From positions 620,001 to 684,000 of the forward strand of contig CBDETS010000007.1 of NCBI GenBank assembly GCA_965242975.1: DNA of 64,000 nucleotides. Direction: 5' to 3'. Position numbers and translations under genes: made by a program. Shown here piece by piece: positions 60,490 to 64,000 of the stretch. Below the pieces are notes generated by a model. The model made no database searches, had not been told where the DNA came from, and saw only the letters and a list, made by a program, of their open reading frames with translations. Every line of letters begins with the position of its first letter. Position 1 is the stretch's first letter. The stretch comes from JAPPHA01 sp965242975. Lineage in GTDB: Bacteria > Pseudomonadota > Alphaproteobacteria > Rhodobacterales > Rhodobacteraceae.

Positions 60490-61212
60490 GTGGAACTGTG
60501 AACCCACCTCGCAACCGAAAGGGCGGGGCTGGAAACCCTCCACCTACGGGTGCGCGCGCCAGTGCCCTACCCGACACAGGCCCCCAAACTCAACAGGAGT
60601 GCGAAATCGGTTTTGAGGAAAGGCCCGGGCATAACTGACGGCGCTCGGCGACCGCCGCGTCAGTCCGTGCCGGAAGGGCCCGGATACGGGCGCAGGAATG
60701 GATGGAACCGGGAAAGAGATCGCGTAACGTTGGCCGTGTCCCTGATGATTTGAGCGTCTCCGGGACAAGGCCTCTCGACCTGCGGCGTGCGGGAAAAAAT
60801 GAGGGGCACCCGAGCCCGAACGTCAAATGACTCGGGTAAATTGCGCCTGAAAATCCATCGGTCTTTCCGGGAACGGTCCCACATGTTTCCGCGCTCATAG
60901 GGTCGGCGCGCGGTGCCGCCCGATTCGCGGCCGGACCGGCTGCCCTCGACGGTCGCGGGTGAAATTCGGACAATCTTCACTAAAATATTACGAACTTATG
61001 GGGAATTAGCACACAAAGAACACACAAGACGCGTATCTATCGGCGGACTTTGTGGGTAAACTCGGTCCTGTATGTGCCGCAGGGTTGGCGTGAATGCGGG
61101 TTGCGTTGTCTGTGGCCGGAAGAGGTTGTAGGAAGTTTATGGTGTCTAAGCATAAATTTCCTGTAACTTTATGTCGGGAAGCCGGCTGTCGGCGAAGGTC
61201 AGGAGACTTTGC
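60490..61212. other. No recognisable gene
   Basis: About 720 bp after the intron-like RNA; only GC-rich shadow frames to about 60970, then an AT-richer stretch that probably holds the promoter of the nuclease-like gene. Confidence 0.4.
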
Positions 61213-61782
61213 ATGACGGAGAAGGAATGGACCAAAATAATGGCTCGCTGCCTTGAGGAAGCGTTGAGCGGGACTGACTATGGCACATGCAAAATTGAGG
61301 TTGGAAGAAGGATACCATATGGTTACGAGATTCGGTCGTATGACCGGGATAATCCGCCGGAATCAAATGTAAACGAATACGAAACGGATATGGCAGTCCT
61401 TGAGTTCGTGACCGACCGGACTTGGAAACCCCGTGTCATTGTTGAAGCAAAAAAGGGAAGCATTACAACTCATGATGCGATCACCTATTCTCAGAAGGCG
61501 CTTTCGCACAAGACCGTACACCCTCATCTCCGTTATGGCATCATGCTTGGCAATCGCAAACACCATCCATTGCCGGGAAGGCTGTACCGACATGGCGCAC
61601 ATTTTGATTTCATGGTTTCCTTTCGGGGCGTGCAACCCGAGAAGGCGGAGACAGACAGATTCGCAAACATAATCCGGTCTGAAATCGAGGCATCCCGAAC
61701 ATTGGAAAAAATCATATACGAAAGTCGTCGGCGCGATCGGGATCACTATACAATTCTTCATAAGGCGTTAGTGCTGCGTTGA
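61213..61782 (+). CDS. Orphan PD-(D/E)XK nuclease-like protein
   Basis: A 189-residue protein with a restriction-endonuclease-like core: a helix, YGTCKIEVGRRIPYG, then EYETDMAVLEFVTDRTWKPR and VIVEAKKGSITTHDAITYSQ, giving Asp59 and the E-x-K pair Glu78/Lys80, followed by helix and strand HLRYGIMLGNRKHHPLPG. This matches the PD-(D/E)XK pattern of type II enzymes and related nucleases. AGGAGA precedes the ATG. Composition is more AT-rich than the chromosome, suggesting transfer. No methylase or partner gene is visible. Confidence 0.7.
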   Translation: MTEKEWTKIMARCLEEALSGTDYGTCKIEVGRRIPYGYEIRSYDRDNPPESNVNEYETDMAVLEFVTDRTWKPRVIVEAKKGSITTHDAITYSQKALSHKTVHPHLRYGIMLGNRKHHPLPGRLYRHGAHFDFMVSFRGVQPEKAETDRFANIIRSEIEASRTLEKIIYESRRRDRDHYTILHKALVLR

Positions 61783-62091
61783 ATCGACCCCATCTGACTC
61801 AGCCCGCTCAGAAAAGTCGGGAAAAGAACCCTCGACAAGTGGGCCTAAACCCAACATAGATCGTGAATTCCTCCAGACAAACCAGCGTCGTGATTTCACA
61901 ATTTTATTGCATTCCAAGATCGCCTACAGAGGAACGAATGCGGAACACTAACAACGCTTCCGCGTGTCTTATAGGATCTATGTTGGGTTATGGCCACCCT
62001 TCGCGATGTCCAGCGTTGCGAAGACCGGAAAAGAACATTAGATTAGAACCAAAGGTGACATCCAATCAATCCGGGCTACCGCATTACATTC

Positions 62092-62268
62092 ATGCTTCAA
62101 CACCGAACAGAAATTGACCACGAGGCCGAAGACAACTGGCTTTCCGGGAGATGGTGGCAGAAAGAGTTTCCTCCGTCAGCACATCGCCGTCTGAAAATCA
62201 TCATGATTGCATTCGTGATCGGCACCACTGTGTCAGCGGCAAATGTGGTTTACGTGCTCCTGTTTTGA
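62092..62268 (+). CDS. Small possible membrane protein, 58 residues
   Basis: A polar head (MLQHRTEIDHEAEDNWLSGR) followed by RLKIIMIAFVIGTTVSAANV and VYVLLF, one likely membrane helix, to the stop. It lacks a clear ribosome site and overlaps the end of the K+ channel gene on the other strand by 19 bp. The rest of 61783-62249 holds nothing recognisable. Confidence 0.3.
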   Translation: MLQHRTEIDHEAEDNWLSGRWWQKEFPPSAHRRLKIIMIAFVIGTTVSAANVVYVLLF

Positions 62269-62816
62269 CCCCCGTCTTCGTGGTCTATTGGTCTGAAACC
62301 GTCGACTGCCAAGCCAATACCAAACCCCAAATAGATGTAACCGCTTAACGCTTGGAAGGCAGCCAGAAGACGTCCTGATGGAACGGGTTGAATGTCGCCA
62401 AATCCGAGAGTCGTGAATGTCACGATGCTGAAATATAGCGAATCTCGAAGCAAAAAGCCGCCACCCAATCCTGTAGTGTCAATGACGCCAATTGATCGGT
62501 GAATAAATGCAAAACACCCTATGTTGATCACAGCGGACGCAATTACGAACTGAATCAAGAGAGAACGAGACAAGAACGCCGGAGTTGTCCTGGTTGCGGG
62601 AAACAAACCCAACACAGTGATGAAAAGCAGCAGCACTTGATTCGTGTATGTCGATATCGCAGCATCCCGATCGTACACCAGCCATACCGTCGAACTTACA
62701 GCTGCAAGGCAAACAATTGTAAAGACAGCAACGTACTTTGTACGTAGTGACAAATCTGAATATTTCACGGCCTCTCCAACTTGGACTTTTTCAATCAGGG
62801 TACCAGCACATCGCAC
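62250..62816 (-). CDS. Two-pore-helix-type potassium channel family protein
   Basis: A 188-residue membrane protein with about four helices (near 28-48, 59-74, 84-104 and 148-172) and a pore loop with the K+ selectivity filter VTFTTLGFGD at about residues 132-141. The Ion_trans_2 pore fold (TLGFGD, then GRLLAAFQALSGYIYLGFGI) is clear. There is no cytosolic RCK domain. A GTG at residue 17 with GGAGAG just upstream is an alternative start. Role could be potassium efflux or membrane-potential control; it lies in a decayed accessory region next to the orphan nuclease. Confidence 0.8.
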   Translation of the reverse strand: MRCAGTLIEKVQVGEAVKYSDLSLRTKYVAVFTIVCLAAVSSTVWLVYDRDAAISTYTNQVLLLFITVLGLFPATRTTPAFLSRSLLIQFVIASAVINIGCFAFIHRSIGVIDTTGLGGGFLLRDSLYFSIVTFTTLGFGDIQPVPSGRLLAAFQALSGYIYLGFGIGLAVDGFRPIDHEDGGQNRST

Positions 62817-63180
62817 GAAGTACCAAACAATGAAATCACCTGATCAACTGAGCGGAATCCGGATACTCGTGCCACGGCAACATTTTCACGCATCGAAAGT
62901 GGCCGATTTCCGAGGAACCGTGTTCTTTAGGAGCCACAGGACCCACGAAACGGCATATGGTGTTTTGCTTACCGGTACCGAAATGCCTCTCAGGAGGCGA
63001 GAAAAGTGGCCCATGCGGCGACATGGTCAAAATGCGCTGCCAGGATGCCGGTTCTGGACGCAGTTCCGTCATGAACGCGACGATTTCGTGCCCTTCGTGA
63101 TACAGACACGGCCATCTTGACCTCATTGCACGGTTGTACCAGGGCACTTCCCGCGCACCGCCACGGGGCGGGGGAAGTGC

Positions 63181-63429
63181 ATGGCAAAACGATGGACCTG
63201 GAGCCCGAAAATCCGGGAAAAGTTACGGGCGACGGTCACACGGCGCATCGTTCGGTTCGACGCGACCATTGCCGACGAATTTCGTCGGATGCGTGCCGAA
63301 GGCGCAACGTATCTCGAAATCGCCGCGACGCATAAGGCAGCCGAGCAGCCGCGCGTATTGTCGCCGTCCTGCGGATCGCCCGGCGAAACGGGATCACGTG
63401 TCGGGCGTTCTGTTTCAGGTTCGGGCTGA
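63181..63429 (+). CDS. Hypothetical short protein, possibly truncated
   Basis: An 82-residue frame with GGGGGAAG before the ATG; the first 50 residues (KIREKLRATVTRRIVRFDAT, EFRRMRAEGATYLEIAATHK) are helical and could be a recombinase-like tail or HTH fragment. The end is low in structure and may be out of frame. No family is recognised. Confidence 0.25.
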   Translation: MAKRWTWSPKIREKLRATVTRRIVRFDATIADEFRRMRAEGATYLEIAATHKAAEQPRVLSPSCGSPGETGSRVGRSVSGSG

Positions 63430-63467
63430 TCCGGTTTTGCAGGCGAATGGAACGATCCTTGAGGATG

Positions 63468-63794
63468 TCAAGGAAAAGGCTCTCGTCGGCAGTAGCACTC
63501 TTGCGGAAACCTGCCCGCAGGGACATCGACGACGCTTTCCAGGTCGCGACCGGTAGGAACAGCCACAATGCTATCAAGCTTCCACGTATCGGGCATGGTC
63601 TTGTGTGCGAACAGTGCGCGAGATTCGTGGCGCGGGTCGGAGACTTCAGTTTTGATTTCATCCAGCATTTTCCCAAACCGCGCGGCTAAAGTTTCGCGGT
63701 GTGGGAATACTTCCTCCTCCGGGTGCTCCCGATCCACGATCGTCCTGAACGACTGCATGACACTGAGAAGCAAATCGACCAAAACATTATGCAA
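63468..63794 (-). CDS. Hypothetical fragment on the minus strand
   Basis: A 108-residue frame (ARFGKMLDEIKTEVSDPRHE, FAHKTMPDTWKLDSIVAVPT) with protein-like composition but no recognised domain and no ribosome site. A different minus-strand frame from 63901 (GLSVKGDEFCENLALIVIYM) may be its displaced 5' part, which would make it a pseudogene. Beyond it, to the right edge, nothing is recognised. Confidence 0.25.
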   Translation of the reverse strand: MHNVLVDLLLSVMQSFRTIVDREHPEEEVFPHRETLAARFGKMLDEIKTEVSDPRHESRALFAHKTMPDTWKLDSIVAVPTGRDLESVVDVPAGRFPQECYCRREPFP

Positions 63795-64000
63795 ACTGCG
63801 TTTCTGATCGGCTGGGAAGGCAATTGCATGTAGATGACGATCAGCGCCAGATTTTCGCAGAATTCGTCTCCTTTAACACTAAGCCCCGCCTGTTTTCGCA
63901 TGTTTCTTGTCTTATCGGTAAGACCAGCGCATAACCACGTTTATGCACTGCACTAGAATTGCCGAAACGAACCCGGAATGAACTCCAGTACCCCCGAAAA

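Noticed and set aside
1..64000. CRISPR array or intact prophage
   Set aside because: No series of regularly spaced repeats and no phage structural or packaging genes were seen.

Overview
The window looks like a chromosomal segment of a GC-rich Gram-negative alphaproteobacterium. It carries an LPS-export operon (lptD, lptF, lptG), a RodZ-like gene next to ispG, a DUF4167 gene after prfA-prmC, a CAU tRNA and a GTT tRNA. The DUF4167 gene and the local gene orders point to Alphaproteobacteria; I cannot name a genus from sequence alone.

Layout. 1-11 kb: housekeeping genes (cysG, an Lrp/AsnC regulator, an aspartate aminotransferase, sdhE, a RodZ-like gene, ispG, prfA, prmC, DUF4167), interrupted by a GPP34 (GOLPH3-like) gene and a small secreted cysteine-rich protein where hisS is often found. 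11-20 kb: a tightly overlapping minus-strand envelope operon galU-lptF-lptG-lptD-surA-pdxA-rsmA. 20.1-25.0 kb: a complete 4.86-kb IS1595-type transposon with 23-bp terminal inverted repeats and an 8-bp target duplication. It carries an ISXO2-like transposase and an unusual AT-richer cargo: several small proteins, two tRNA-like genes with atypical anticodons inside extended inverted repeats, a repeated 25-nt hairpin, and a 24-bp inverted-repeat unit around a tiny membrane peptide.

25-37 kb: pepA-holC, a second GPP34 gene, then the most interesting chromosomal locus: a STAS protein, a two-TM sensor, a sensor-HAMP-MFS fusion, an ABC-type substrate-binding protein and a sensor-HAMP-SpoIIE phosphatase fused to an anti-sigma-type HATPase. 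Translational overlaps tie the three middle genes together. I read it as a candidate partner-switching signalling system in which a transporter is itself a sensor. 37-45 kb: ndk, an SGNH hydrolase, purM-purN-tfoX C-domain, an EnvZ-like kinase, a metallo-beta-lactamase-fold hydrolase and two tRNAs.

45-59 kb: a coherent L-idonate/gluconate catabolic locus: gnd, SMP-30 lactonase, an amidase, idnD, a 2-hydroxyacid dehydrogenase, idnO, gntK, a decayed 6PGDH-like gene, a LacI-family regulator and a ribose-type ABC importer. Three near-identical palindromes (core TATCGATA or TTATCGATAA) sit before its transcription units and suggest one regulon. 59-64 kb: a gene-poor, decayed island with an ORF-less group II intron-like RNA, an orphan PD-(D/E)XK nuclease-like protein and a two-pore-helix-type K+ channel.
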